This document shows, piece by piece, positions 22,136-33,180 of a stretch of 64,000 nt of DNA; the stretch's first letter is position 1; each line of letters opens with the position of its first letter. The notes under the pieces were generated by a model. The model made no database searches. It saw only the letters and a program-made list of their open reading frames with translations, and was not told the origin of the DNA. The translations under genes and the position numbers were made by a program. The stretch comes from Sialis fuliginosa (taxonomy: Eukaryota > Arthropoda > Insecta > Megaloptera > Sialidae): assembly GCA_961205875.1 (NCBI GenBank), contig OY540809.1, forward strand, positions 33,864,267-33,928,266, given 5' to 3'.

Positions 22136-23127
22136 CAGGACTGATTAACCTGCGGCCCGCCGCGACTATATGCGCGGCCCGCAGCTAGATACTAAAAGTG
22201 ATGTTTTATAATGTATTTTAAGTATCAAGCGTTTCAGAACGTCTGTAATTGGTTTTAATTTCCTTTTGTTTTCTTTAGAATAGCATTTAAAACATTTTTT
22301 TATCAATGTAACAACTAATAACTTTAATTGTTAAAACTATTTTTGTAATACAAAACTAGAATTTGAATTATTTTTGATCGAATGAGACAATTAGTCTCCC
22401 TTCATCTGTGAAAAGGAACGAACTATTATATTTTTTCCGTTATTTATTTATTATGCAAAATCGTAAATATCACGGCTCCTATGCGAGATAAGGGGTACAT
22501 TTTTTTTTCTCTACACCCACATATGATTTTTTCCGCTGGATCGAATGAGACCAATTACAATCCTTCATCTATAACAGACGGTGAAATATTAAAGGTTCAA
22601 AATACTATAAAAATTATATTTACATTTTTATACTACTTGAAGGATGGAAGATTAAAACTCTTATCAGGTTCTCAATATGGGAAGGGTCTAATAGGACCCT
22701 AGTCCTGGGGTCCTGCGAACAAAAAAAACTCATTATTTAAAATTAAAATTTCTAATTGAAAGACCTAAAAAAAGGTAATTCAAACATTTGTATGACATTT
22801 TTTTTCCTTTACTGAAAAGCTTCAAAAAAATAATTCTTACTGGAAAAAAAATTTGTTAGGGGGCCCACCAATAAGTTCTAGTATGGGAGCCCGTGATAAG
22901 ATACGGGGCCTTGACTCTTATATAAATATAATATAATATAATATAAATCTATTGGTGTTTTAATGTGTATTGCTATACAATTATTAGTTCCGGTGATATA
23001 AGCTTTCAAAATGAGACATATTTTCTTTGCATTCGTGCTCCCGAGATTACTGCCACGCCGGAGAAGACGTAGTTTACCTCAAAAAATTAAAAACGGCCCG
23101 TGACGCAATTTGGGTTGGCCAGGCCTA
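22136..23127. mobile_element. hAT-type element E, perfect 8-bp TSD, composite interior
   Basis: TTCTAAAC flanks it at 22128-22135 and 23128-23135. The ends CAGGACTGATTAACCTGCGG and, inverted, TAGGCCTGGCCAACCC agree at most of the first 15 positions. Subterminal GCGGCCCG motifs lie near both ends. The interior is a patchwork: 22375-22570 matches, in inverse orientation, the family K interior at 57960-58215, and about 22700-22920 resembles the interior of the hAT element at 35448. The 73-codon frame at 22481 is inside these modules. No transposase is visible. Length is 992 bp. Confidence 0.88.
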
Positions 23128-23135
23128 TTCTAAAC

Positions 23136-24177
23136 AATTCCTTTCGAATGATACCTAACTTTAAGTCACACATTTTTTTATTCTCGTAAATATATAAAAC
23201 AATTGTATTGTATTATAATTGGATGTAACCAAACGCCAATTTAAGTTTGTTGAATTTAACGTCAAGAACTTTATATTAGTTGAATTATTTTTATGCTACG
23301 AAAATTAAATATTATATACATATTTGATTTATTATTTGTTTGTATTTTGTGGCCCGTCTGTAAGGCCGTTAATCTCTTTCCAACACTTTTACCTCATAAT
23401 TCTCTGAGTAATTAAAAACTTCAAACGCACTGAAAGGTTCCATTGTTGAGGCAATATTAATTAATTTTTTATGTTATGGAGGTTTCAATTCACAGTGTGT
23501 GGCGCTTTATAAAGTATTTGATATTTAACTATGTTACAACGTCGTTATGTTTATATACTATACTACATCATAGTGTGTTTACATTACTTGATTTTACATA
23601 ATTTTAAATTACATTATTGCTCTATAGTCCGGACGATAAGAACTTTTTATCTGCACTTTTTGATAGAAGCATTAAAATTGGTATAGTTGTACATTAAACC
23701 TTCCTCTACAAAACTAGAAATGGCGACATTTCAAAAACCCGTGTGGTCCCCCTTTTATGGGCTAAAATATCTCCGCGGATTATTATTTATTTATAGTATT
23801 TCTTATTTATCTCGCAAATAGTTATCCGGACGACACAAATAGAAGACACCCAAAATAATGTTTATTAGATTCTAAACAAAAGTTGTTATTATAAATTTTA
23901 CGATAAGAGTCACCGTTGCCGTTTAAATGGGGGTTAAAATTAAATTAAATAAATACTATATCCGATCAACTCAGACTGCAATTTTAGTTGATCGCGATGA
24001 TTTTTAAATAATATTTTGAATTTTAAAACAATTTTAGATATTTTTAAAAATATTTTCATGTTGGTAGTATGGTATGAAAAAATGTGTCTAACAATAAAAA
24101 AAGATCATATCCTTATTGAATATACTTGAATTGAAATTTTGGTGAACAATGTTGATAATCAATCATGGAAGCCAATG
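23136..24177. other. Unassigned stretch, partly repeat-like
   Basis: From about 23620 to 23960 the style resembles dispersed repeats (TAGTCCGGACGATAAGAA, GTGGTCCCCCTTTTATGGG, TATCCGGACGACAC), but no second copy or inverted ends were found in the window. The rest is AT-rich with nothing recognised. Confidence 0.35.
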
Positions 24178-24179
24178 TA

Positions 24180-24642
24180 TTAGGTCGTTGCAAAAATAAT
24201 GCACGTTTTTCCTATGCCTAGAATTAGGTACTATTTTCTGTTAAAGTTATCGCCCAAAGTACTAAGTGTTATATATCATTTTAAAGATTTCTTTACTGAA
24301 TTCCTTTATTTATATGAAACATTTTTCATAAAATTTCATTTTCACCTATTTTAAGGTGATTAAAAAAAGATATAAAAAAAAAAGATTTTAGAAAAATTTA
24401 TTTTTATGAGTTCAAACTCGGCCGCAGTGCAGCGCAAACGGCCAGAAACATCAATACAATTTTGGGGCAGGGGTCCATTGATGAATCCACGGTGCGGCGT
24501 TGGTTTCAAAAATTTCGTGCAGGTGAAGTAAATTTGGAAGACCAAGAAGGATATGTTGAAAGCTATAGTGGAAGCTAAACCACATACAACTGTTCGAGAA
24601 CTTGCAGAAGAACTAAAAGTAGACCCATTAAACTATAATTAA
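24180..24642 (+). pseudogene. mariner transposase remnant, N-terminal HTH only
   Basis: A possible 5' end TTAGGTCGTTGCAAAAATAA follows a TA. From 24415 a frame reads YEFKLGRSAAQTARNIN, then an STVRRWFQKFRAGEVNLED segment and a stop at 24576. A second frame from 24553 reads LKAIVEAKPHTTVRELAEEL. These match the two helix-turn-helix motifs of mariner transposases, separated by a frameshift. The catalytic D,D34D domain is absent and no 3' end is seen. This is a dead, 3'-truncated copy, and of a different subfamily from the two others here. Confidence 0.85.
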
Positions 24643-25021
24643 TAATAGAACTCCAAGCTTGAAACAATATTGATAAATAATATTTAAAGTCGAATAAAAG
24701 ATTTTTTAAATGCACAAATAATTATAACGTTGATTTAAATATGACGTGTGAACACTGAACATACTAATATATTTTCAATAGTATTCAAACTGATTTTGAG
24801 TAATTTATTAATCTCTTTTTGCTTTATTATTAATTTATTAATTAAATTTGACGTCAAGGGAAAAATACATTTATGAATAAACATTACATTCTTCTAAAAC
24901 TATCACTTCACATACAATGTACACAGGAGACACCATATTTCCTAAGAACGGCATTTGAAAGGTTAAATTACATACATTTAAATATCTATCAAAATAATTA
25001 ACTGTTTAGATGAATTAACAC

Positions 25022-25189
25022 CAACGCTTTGCCTCGCGGATAGACAATTATCAAACAGCCGTGATACTAGCACGGGTCGTTCACCGATCTTGGAAATGTG
25101 CTTACAAGGAAAGAAACACTATTGTGATTAATCGTAAAGTTGGAGAGCGATTTACCAACTTATTTATTGAAACTGTGTACGAAAAGTAA
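25022..25189 (+). CDS. 55-codon open stretch without ATG, unknown
   Basis: This stretch is open for 55 codons and closes with TAA, in a locally GC-richer block. It includes residues YQTAVILARVVHRSWK and VINRKVGERFTNLFIETVYEK. The mixed hydrophobic and charged pattern looks protein-like rather than random. An in-frame stop lies just upstream at 25016. A weak AG at 25042-25043 could be an acceptor, making this a terminal exon. It might instead be a transposase relic. I recognise no family. Confidence 0.3.
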   Translation, partial: QRFASRIDNYQTAVILARVVHRSWKCAYKERNTIVINRKVGERFTNLFIETVYEK

Positions 25190-25204
25190 TTTTAATTCGT
25201 GATG

Positions 25205-26710
25205 TTAAAAAAAACATCTGCCAAGTAAATGCACAGTGCTCCCTCATGCTAAATTCACCAAAGATAGTTAATTATTGAACAATTTAAATAAAAACCGATA
25301 GTGTTTAGATAAATTGCCTGGAATTGGTTAACCATTTAATTTTTATACAATATTACTAAAAAATATTAGTTCGAAATTTTCATTTAATATGTTCAAGTAA
25401 ATATCAATTTAGAAAAACAAAACACGATTCTTTAAAATAAATTGAGATAAATCTTTGTTAAGGAATGTTTCACAACAAACGTTGTAGACCCATATTATAG
25501 GAAATTTAATGCTCTACAAAAAATATTCTATAAAATTTTTACGTAACATGTGTTGTTCTTGAGATATCTTGAAAAAATAAATATTTTGGGATGCAACCCC
25601 TCCCCCTTACACACGATTTTAATGATTTTGAAATGGTACCGTCCTTAAGCCAGACCCAATGATTTGATCAAAAGTTTAATTAATATCGGTTCAGTGGTTC
25701 ATGAGTTATGCGTGTGACAAGGATTCAGGGGACAGACACACGGACGGATAGACAGACAGACACGGAACGAAAAGTGTTTGTCTTGACATGAAATGGAAAG
25801 ATCAATTTAAAAACATTTTAAAGAACATTTTTTTTGTCTCAATTTAAGTCCCTAGACTACAACGAGCAGGGTAGATTAGATCTCTTAATACCCGTGCAAT
25901 GTACATTATTTTTTCACTATAGTTAGATCGGTAACGGAAAGATCAAGTGAAAATTTTGAAAACAGAGATTATTTTTTTGCTTCCTCGCAATATCGAAGAG
26001 ACGAGAAGCTTTATGGTCGTTTGAAAATGAGACAGAAAACTTGTTCTCCGATTTCAAAATTTTAAATTAATCTTTCTGTTTCAGGCCAAGGTATACACTT
26101 TTCGTTCCGTGACTGTCCCCTGAATCTTTGTCACACGCGTAACTTATGCAGTGGTTCATAAGTTACGCGATATTAATAAAACTTGGTTGGATGATTGGGT
26201 CTGGCTTGAGGACGGTCCTATTTAAAAATTATCAAAATCGTGTGTAAGAAGGAACGGTGACACCCCAAAATATTATTTTTTTAAGATATCTCAAGAACGT
26301 GACATGTTACGTGAAAATATTAGAGAATTTTTTTTGTAGAGCATTAAATTTCATATGATATAGGTCTACAACGTTTGTTGTAAAATATTCTCTTACAAAG
26401 ATTTATAATTTGCTTTTAAAAATCGTTTTTTTTAATTGATATTTACTTTGACATATTAAATGTCATTTTGACTTTTGCATAAATTTAGATTTAGATTGAA
26501 ATTGTCAAATAATTAAAAATATACAAAAAATTTCGAACTATTATTTTTTAGTAAAATTGTATAAAAATTAAATGGTTACCCAATGCCAGGCAATTTATCT
26601 GAACATTTTATCGGTTGTTATTTAAATTTTTCAATAATTAACTACCTTTGGTAAATTAACAAGGAGGAAGCACTGTGCATTTACTTGGCAGATGTTTTTT
26701 TTTTCATTTT
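25205..26710. mobile_element. Family H palindromic element, full copy
   Basis: Ends are ACATCTGCCAAGTAAATGCA (left) and its inverse on the right, with poly-A/T just outside. Arms are about 650-700 bp. They share CACAGTGCTTCCTCRTGCTA, ACCAAAGGTAGTTAATTATT, CAACAAACGTTGTAGACC, TTCTTGAGATATCTTG, CGTCCTYAAGCCAGACCCAA, GTTCATGAGTTATGCGTGTG and GACAAGGATTCAGGGGACAG in inverse order. The centre is a short unique stretch near 25870-25970. No transposase is visible. Half copies lie at 30150-30715 (right half) and 49690-50345 (left half). No target duplication could be fixed because of the flanking A/T runs. Confidence 0.9.
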
Positions 26711-27561
26711 TTAATAAAAAATAATATTATAATGAAGAACTTGAGTATAAGTTACAAGCTTTTTTTCAATTTGGTAGTAAGGTAAAAATAAGTTTTCTAT
26801 TGGTTAATGATCGACATGTAATAAAATATTAGCTGTATATTTTTTAATTTTATTTATTTATAAAACTCTCAGTTTTCTTCGTTCTTAACAATTAAATATG
26901 GGTGCTTTTCGATAGTGTAAAGAATATTAACCTTACTTATTGAAAGAAATATTCAACGATGATATATAATAACATTAAACCACTTTCCTAGTTTTCGATA
27001 TATACATACCTATAGATGTAAGTACATACTTATTGAGAACTCAACTAAAATTAGTTTTGTTGATCTAAATACATTATATTATAATTGATGCAGTAGCAAT
27101 AGTATTATAGTTAATGTATTCCTAGAAAATCTGTTATTATACGTGTGTACCTACCAAGGGCATAGGTCAAATTTTGCTATTATATGCAAATTTTCGATTG
27201 AAATTTTGATAATAAAATGTTATATATACATACCCAGTAAATGTCAATTTAATTAAATTTAAAGGTCTTTTAAACTAACGTTTATTTAGATCCCTTCGAT
27301 GTAAATCCATTGAGAAAATGGACACGTGTAAATAAATTCACCAATTCAAAGATCTTGTTGAACTAATGTAAACTTCTGTTTTAAAACATTATCGATTTTA
27401 CGTATATAAAATAACATATGTAGGTTTATAAACATATATAATTATAATGCATAAAGTATGCTTAAATATTAGATTGTATTCAGTTGAGGTTATAAATTTA
27501 ATTGAACATAGTTTGAATGTTACGTTGGTTATCATAACTAAACTGAAATAAGACTTCTATT
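26711..27561. other. AT-rich unassigned stretch
   Basis: No repeat, splice pair or frame worth reporting was seen. Confidence 0.4.
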
Positions 27562-27608
27562 CAGGTAACCCTCCTATAACACGGTTGTTTATATGATATA
27601 ACAATCTA

Positions 27609-28356
27609 ATGACAAAGTTGAAGAGAAAATTTATTTCTCTTGGTGCAAAAATACAAATTTTAAATCGCATTGGGAAAGGGAAAAAAGTGTCATACATTGC
27701 AAAAACTCTAATACACCACACGGTACAAGTATGCTTAAACAAGCGTCAGTTTGCGCTTGGACTATGTTAAGCTCGGACAAAAATGCGCTCGCTTTGGCTG
27801 CTTTTTGTCTTATCCACAAGAGGAAAACGCTAAAGAAGAATCGTGGTGTAAAAAGTGGTTAATGAAAAGAAAAACGTATTCCCACATTAATTTACTGAGT
27901 AAATTGAAGATATATCCGCGTAATTGGCATAATTATCTCAGAATGAATGAAGAAACTTATTTGAATCTTTTGTCACTTTTAATTATCATCATGAGAGAAG
28001 CTATAACCCCCCACGAAAGATTTACAGCAACCTGTAACACTTACAACTGACGTTTGCTTATACAAACCTGCACGTTCTTAGTACACACGTTCAGTTTCGC
28101 TTATGCAAACGTGGCATGCTAAGCTTATCAAGCTTGCATGATTTAAATTCAATCTATCAAAATTATCCTACAGACACTACTTGTACATAAAGATGGATCC
28201 ATGCTTGTCAAGTTTGCAGTTACGTGTGTAGCCACCTTAAAACGAAGTAACGATTCGAACCATCAAGAATAATTAAAAGAAAATTGGAAGTGCTGTGAGT
28301 GTAGGATCTTCTATGTCTGCAAAATACTTATGCAACCAAAACATTGTTAACGTTTA
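27609..28356 (+). pseudogene. Tigger/pogo transposase N-terminus (CENP-B HTH), interrupted
   Basis: The first piece begins with ATG at 27609 and reads KLKRKFISLGAKIQILNRI then GKGKKVSYIAKTL, which is the start of a CENP-B/psq helix-turn-helix. The second piece, from about 28250, reads TIRTIKNN, a stop, then KKIGSAVSVGSSMSAKY, the continuation of the same domain family. About 530 bp of Harbinger-like sequence lies between. In-frame stops and the missing DDE domain make it a pseudogene. The split falls within the first HTH, just before the usual STIRTIKKN segment. Confidence 0.78.
27711..28236 (+). pseudogene. PIF/Harbinger (HARBI1-like) nuclease fragment nested in Tigger element
   Basis: From 27764 one frame reads ALALAAFCLIHKRKTLKKN. 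After a frameshift another reads WCKKWLMKRKTYSHINLL, NYLRMNEETYLNLLSLL and MREAITPHERFTATC. These are characteristic of the N-terminal part of HARBI1/PIF nucleases, with some 30 residues missing before MREAI. No catalytic DDE residues remain. The right edge (CAAGTTTGCAGTTACGTGTG) and left edge (CACACGGTACAAGTATGC) share weak inverse similarity. The junctions carry TAA-like triplets, as PIF targets do, but this is not exact. Confidence 0.75.
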
Positions 28357-28584
28357 GTTGTATCAAGCAGTGATGAAGAAAAAAACTCTGAAGTCAAGGT
28401 TTAATAAATTGAAAAAGATACTTTTTACTGTTTGACACAAATATGATATTTTTGTAATTAAATTTTTAATAAAAAAAATCTGTTTTGAATTTTTTCGTAC
28501 CCTAACTTCACTTTTTGTAACACGGTTTTATATAACACGGCGTTTTCTAGGAACCTATAGACCGTGTTGTAAGAGAGTTACCTG

Positions 28585-29155
28585 TATTATGTTTTATTGC
28601 TTTTCTTTTTTCTTTGCGACCCAAAATTTCTATTATTTTGTTGAACCATCGTATATCAAGTGAAAAATAAAAAATATTCATTAAGTTTTCATTCCATCGT
28701 ATTTTTTTAATTACAAAAAGTTTTATTTTATTTTAATCGCTTCGAAAATTATTCATATTATGATAACGGCAAATATTTGTTTTTCGATTTTAACTTTTCA
28801 TAATCCTCTGGTGACTTAGAGGTCAGTGGATATTATAAATAAATATTTTTAGGACCGGCATGCAATCAAATAATTCATTAATTCCAGCCATTGAAATCAT
28901 AATCAAACGGACCATTAGATATAAAAATAATTCATGTTCGACATGGCTAACGATGGTGAGGGTAGCCAGTGGAACAGGTTGGTCACGAAGGTTGGTCTAC
29001 CCACGCGTACCAACTGGAATGTTACTTAAGACGCATACTCGCTGAAGACACGTGCTCTTGAGATCTGTTAGTTGCACTATCTAGTGTTGGTACAGATGAG
29101 CGATATCGATTTATACCTATATTTTTAAATGCATGGCATTTTATAAAATTTATTA
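28585..29155. other. Unassigned stretch
   Basis: AT-rich. A slightly GC-richer part at 28940-29060 carries short frames on both strands and nothing recognisable. Confidence 0.35.
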
Positions 29156-29760
29156 TAACTAGCTGTGACCTCGCGGCTTCGCTCGCGTGAATTACGGAAT
29201 TATTGTTTCGGATTTTTGAAAAATGTGGTTGAATTAAGTACAAACACGATTAGTTATTATTGTGATAATAATGAATCAACACCTAAATTACCTAACAAAA
29301 GCGAATCAAAACAAAAAGTACAAATAATTTATGTTCTGTTTAAATTAAAATGTTAATTATTGAAAACAAAATAAATTCAAGTCGATCAAAAAAGACGGCC
29401 GATGAGCGACGACGACGATCCGAATACCGACCGAGCATAAGCGACTCTCAATCTACTGCCCCCCGCACGTCTTCCATAGTCCCGCGTTATTAATTAAATA
29501 TGTTACCATATATAAATTTATTTCAAGATATTTTCTAATTAATATTTTACGGGTGATTAGTCTACGTAAACAGAACCCAAACATTTCTATTTTTTTTGTT
29601 ATATAAAAGCAATCATTGTAACGTAACAAAATATAGCTTATAACCTGACCATGAATTAAAAAAAACACGTAAATCAGATAAGTGGTTCTCGGGTGATAAG
29701 CCCACTAACGGACAGATAGCCAGACGGACAGACAGACAGACAGACAGAGACACGTTGAAC
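29156..29760 (-). repeat. Repeat with CTAGCTGTGACCTCGCGGCTTCGC end (family K-like, inverse)
   Basis: It starts with ACTAGCTGTGACCTCGCGGC and TTCGCTCGCG. It ends near a GACAGACAGACAGACAGACA run preceded by GTGGTTCTCGGGTGATAAGC. The GCGAAGCCGCGAG end in inverse orientation matches the end of the 57750-58250 repeat. The interior does not match, so the relation is only of style and ends. Non-coding. Confidence 0.45.
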
Positions 29761-29765
29761 TTTAT

Positions 29766-30090
29766 ATACAGGGTGGGGCAATAGTGCGTGGAAGTTCGAC
29801 AGCTCATACACCATAATATGTAGATAAAAACATTTTTCTAATGCAGATGTAAACTGTGGGTAAATGCCCATACACAGAAATTATTTTCAAATACAGGGTG
29901 CTACAAAAAAGTGTGGCACGCTTTAGATAATTTTTTTCAAATGGAATGCCCTCAATATTTTTGCATATTTAACACTTTTTTATGATGTTTATTCATATCT
30001 AAAATATTAGCCCCATCTAATGTCCGGTTTAGACGTAATAGTTTTTTTTTTAAATTGATGTTTACATTCACCACTTCACCGGCCGCATCT
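29766..30090 (+). repeat. TACAGGGTG-ended repeats (family L copy 1)
   Basis: TATACAGGGTGGGGCAATAG starts at about 29764. A second start, ATACAGGGTGCTACAAAAA, lies at about 29891. The latter is collinear with 38278-38490 through GGAATGCCCT, ATATTTTTGCATATTTAACAC, TTATTCATATCTAAAATATTA and CCCCATCTAATGTCC. TACAGGGTG with a TA target is a recurring terminus in this window. The right boundary is unclear. Confidence 0.6.
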
Positions 30091-30149
30091 TTGAAGAGGA
30101 AATTAAATATGAACCTTATTATCTTGTTTAAATATATTTATAAAAATAT

Positions 30150-30715
30150 TTTATGTTTCGCATAACTCATGAACCACTGAACCGATATTGTTGAAACTTG
30201 GTCGGATGGTTGGGTCTGGCTTGAGGACGGTCCCATTTCAAAATCATTAAAATCGTGTGTAAGGGAGAGGGGAGACATCCCAAAATATTTATTTTTTCAA
30301 GATATCTCAAGAACGACACACATGTTACGTGAAAATTGTATCGAATATTTTTTGTAGAGTATTAAATTTCCTATAATATGGATCTACAGCGTTTGTTGTA
30401 AAATATTCCCCTACAAAGATTTATTTCAATTTATTTAAAAAATTCGTGTTTTGTTTTTCTAAATTGATATTTGCTTGGACATATTAAATGTCATTTTGGC
30501 GTTTTAAATGTCATTTTGACATTTGCATAAATTAAGATTTAGATTGAAATTTAGAACTAATATTTTTTAGTAAAATTATATAAAAAATAATTGGTTAACC
30601 AATTACAGGCAATTTATATAAACCTTATCGGTTTTTATTTAAATTGTTGAATAATTAACTATCTTTGGTGAATTTAGCACGAGGAAGCACTGTGCATTTA
30701 CTTGGCAGATGTTTT
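30150..30715 (-). mobile_element. Family H, right half only
   Basis: Collinear with the right arm of the 25205-26710 palindrome, from the CATAACTCATGAACCACTG block through GGCTTGAGGACGGTCCCA and TTGAGATATCTTG-type text (inverse), to CACTGTGCATTTACTTGGCA and GATGTTTTTTTTTTCATT. The left half is missing, so the copy is truncated. Confidence 0.85.
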
Positions 30716-31287
30716 TTTTTCATTATTATTTGATGTAAAATCCGACCGTGTGAAACGGCTCATTGCCCGCGGCCATGTCTCTGATGAATGAACTTGTTAT
30801 CGCATCAACAAACATAACCGTTTGACAACGTTGTTTTGTGTGTGTGTGTTTTTATTGTACCTTTGTTTTGTAACTCTTTCATAAGATCCACTACGACGGG
30901 TTCAATACACGTTAAAGTCCGAAGCAACATTTTGTTGTTCCATTAGTAATTTTATCAGCATTTATAAATGTAAAGTGTAAATATTTTATGAATGAAGAGG
31001 TTTCAGATTGCGTTACTAGCTAAAGTTCAAAATGTGCTTACACTTTTTTTGATTTATTTTAGTTGTATTGTATAAGGATTCTATAAAACAATTATCTTGA
31101 TGATATTGTTCAATAAAATAAAGGAAAAATAGAAGAAAAATATAAATAATATAAATAATAAAATACTTTTTTTAATTGTTCAAAATAAATTGGTTTTATT
31201 CTAGTAAATATTGACAAATTGGTAATTATTTTTATAAAAAAACATTTTTTCGTAACAAATGAATGTATCAAAAAATAATCTGCCCTG
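30716..31287. other. Unassigned stretch
   Basis: A GC-richer block at about 30735-30800 reads openly as DVKSDRVKRLIARGHVSDE before a stop. Nothing supports a gene around it. A short (GT)n run lies near 30836-30850. The rest is AT-rich. Confidence 0.3.
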
Positions 31288-31837
31288 TTCTGGACTTCAT
31301 TTTAATCAACGCAGTCAAATATCTCGAAAAGTAAATTGAGAAAAACGTTTCAAACAAAAGTTGCTTCGTTTCAAGGGGGCCAAACAATGGTGCTTTTTTA
31401 ATGTGAGAGACAAGGGGACTCACATTAAAAAAGCACCCCAAAGTAAACATACAACTACTACGTCCACGCCGTTGTTTCTGGGTAATGCTAAAAGTAGTTT
31501 GAGCTATTAGGTGCAACTTTTTTTCAAATATTTGAGTTCGTTGATTAATCTTACAGCGTCCTCTACCGAGAGAAGAAAACATTTTTAAGAAAAAATTTTC
31601 CTATTAAAGATACTAATTTTTTCACGTAGAATACGAATATGCAATAAAAATATAGGTTTTTTATTTAAAAAATCAAAGTTGACAATGATATGACCTTGAA
31701 AAATGGTTTGAAGGTCAACCGCAAGGTCACCATTGCTTGGCTCCCTTGAAACCAAGTAACTTTTGTTTGAAACGTTTTTATCAATTTCGCTTACTTTTCG
31801 AGATATTTGACTGCGTTGATTAAAATGACTCACCCTG
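31288..31837. mobile_element. Palindromic element M (CACCCTGTA end)
   Basis: The left arm begins around CATTTTAATCAACGCAGTC and runs through AAATATCTCGAAAAGTAA, AACGTTTCAAACAAAAGTTG and GTTTCAAGGGGGCCAA. The right arm is its inverse, ending TGACTCACCCTG followed by TA. The left terminal bases are decayed. The left arm contains a perfect 19-bp hairpin, listed separately. Frames of 102-104 codons here lie in the arms and are not genes. A family I hAT element is inserted 11 bp to the right. Confidence 0.82.
31389..31437. repeat. Perfect 19-bp hairpin inside element M
   Basis: GGTGCTTTTTTAATGTGAG (31389-31407) and its exact inverse (31419-31437) are separated by an 11-base loop. Confidence 0.97.
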
Positions 31838-31848
31838 TATATCATGAT

Positions 31849-32107
31849 TAGAGATTGGAAAAATAGTTTTTCAACTATTGCGTCAAAAAGCATTTATTGT
31901 AATTTTTATTACATATCTCCACCGTTTTCAGAAAACTGGTTTGATTGAACACAATTTGAAATCAACTATTTGCAACTACCTTTTCAACTATTTTTAAACT
32001 ATTTGCGACACTTTTTACTGCTTCGTTTGCACTAATTATTATTAAATCGTAAAAAACTATTTACCAACTATTTTCGGAAAAAAATTCAACTATTTTTCCA
32101 ATCTCTA
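31849..32107. mobile_element. hAT-type MITE family I, copy 2, perfect 8-bp TSD
   Basis: ATCATGAT flanks it at 31841-31848 and 32108-32115. Ends are TAGAGATTGGAAAAATAG and the inverse of CTATTTTTCCAATCTCTA. At 259 bp it is slightly shorter than the other copies because it lacks the ACTAGTAACTATTTCATTG-type segment near the right end. Confidence 0.95.
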
Positions 32108-32115
32108 ATCATGAT

Positions 32116-32510
32116 ACAGAAGAAATTACATAAGTTAACACTTTCTGCTAAGAAATTGGATATAAACGACATTACATTAATTGTTGTTTTTGTGATATAT
32201 TTTAATTCTTTTCTGTGATTTTAGTTCGAACGTTTTTATTATAAATCAGTATAATAATTTTTCTGTTTAAAAAAATGTTTTGTCAATGGCTTCTTATTTA
32301 TTTAATATATTTCAACGGTTTAACACGTTTTAGATATTATTATTTCCAGACTTTTTCGTAATGTAACGCAAATGATATTTGAATATAATTTTCTTTAGTA
32401 AAAAGCTTAACAAGAAGTGAATTCCTTTATTTTCATAGCTAACTAGATTATTCATATTATTAAAATTACTTTTAAATAAAAACTAAAATTATTGTTTTTT
32501 GGTCAATTTA
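32116..32510. other. AT-rich sequence, nothing recognised
   Basis: No frames, repeats or splice pairs were seen. Confidence 0.4.
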
Positions 32511-33180
32511 TAAAAGTTACAAAAAAGAATAGGACATAAATTATAGAAAATAATATTCTCTACAACTTTTAGTTTTCTGTTATGAACCATTTGAAATAAA
32601 ATTTAAAACAATGGTTGTTTCCTTACACAATTTTTCTTTAAATATGATTATAACAAAAATTATAGATAATAATACTCTCTATAACTTGTATCTAAAACAT
32701 ATAAACAATAATTCGAAAAATTCAAAAATTAAATATCAGTCATTTCCTAAAAAAAATTTTTGGGTGGAAAATGAATAGAACATAAATTGTAGATAAGAGT
32801 ATTATCTACAATTTTAATTTAAAACATTTTTTCTACTGCGCACCGTTTCAAAAATAATTCGAAAAATTCAAAAATTGACATCAGTAAACATCCGTTTCCG
32901 GTTTAGTGATAGTTTTCAAAAAAAGGAGGTGCATATCTAGAGTATACAAGAATCTTAAGTTTAACATTTCATGATTGTAAGTCTCACCGTTTTGACTGTA
33001 GAGCGGCCACAGACAGACACACACACAGACATCATTGAGATAATGGTCGTACGTGATTCAGGTACCCTCAAAACGTGTAATGTCGTTAAAATCTCGATTT
33101 TTTTCATGTTCACTATACTTTATTATACAGTATACAGTTCATATATGTATACAAAAGTAGAAAGATGATAATTATATTAG
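32510..33180 (+). repeat. Family A repeat, copy 3
   Basis: Ordered motifs match the 59140 copy: ATAAATTATAGA-type blocks repeated three times, AATTCGAAAAATTCAAAAATT twice, AGTAAACATCCGTTTCCGG, CACAGACAGACACACACACA and GACATCATTGAG. The first half is internally repetitive. The end near ATACAAAAGTAGAAAG is decayed. The 65-codon frame is inside it. Confidence 0.65.

Larger units (their letters stand above)
27562..28584 (+). mobile_element. Tigger/pogo-type element split by a Harbinger fragment
   Basis: The ends CAGGTAACCCTCCTATAACA and, inverted, CAGGTAACTCTCTTACAACA agree at most positions and match the CAG...AACACGGT style of Tigger elements. The right end is followed by TA; the left flank reads CTATT, so the left duplication is blurred. 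Inside, the two halves of a CENP-B-type DNA-binding region (27609-27710 and 28240-28356) are separated by a HARBI1-like fragment. At about 1 kb the element lacks the DDE nuclease of Tigger. It is decayed and non-functional. Confidence 0.8.

Noticed and set aside
29700-29760. GACAGACAGACAGA run as a separate microsatellite
   Set aside because: It is part of a recurring CAGACAGAC module found at the ends of several repeats here.
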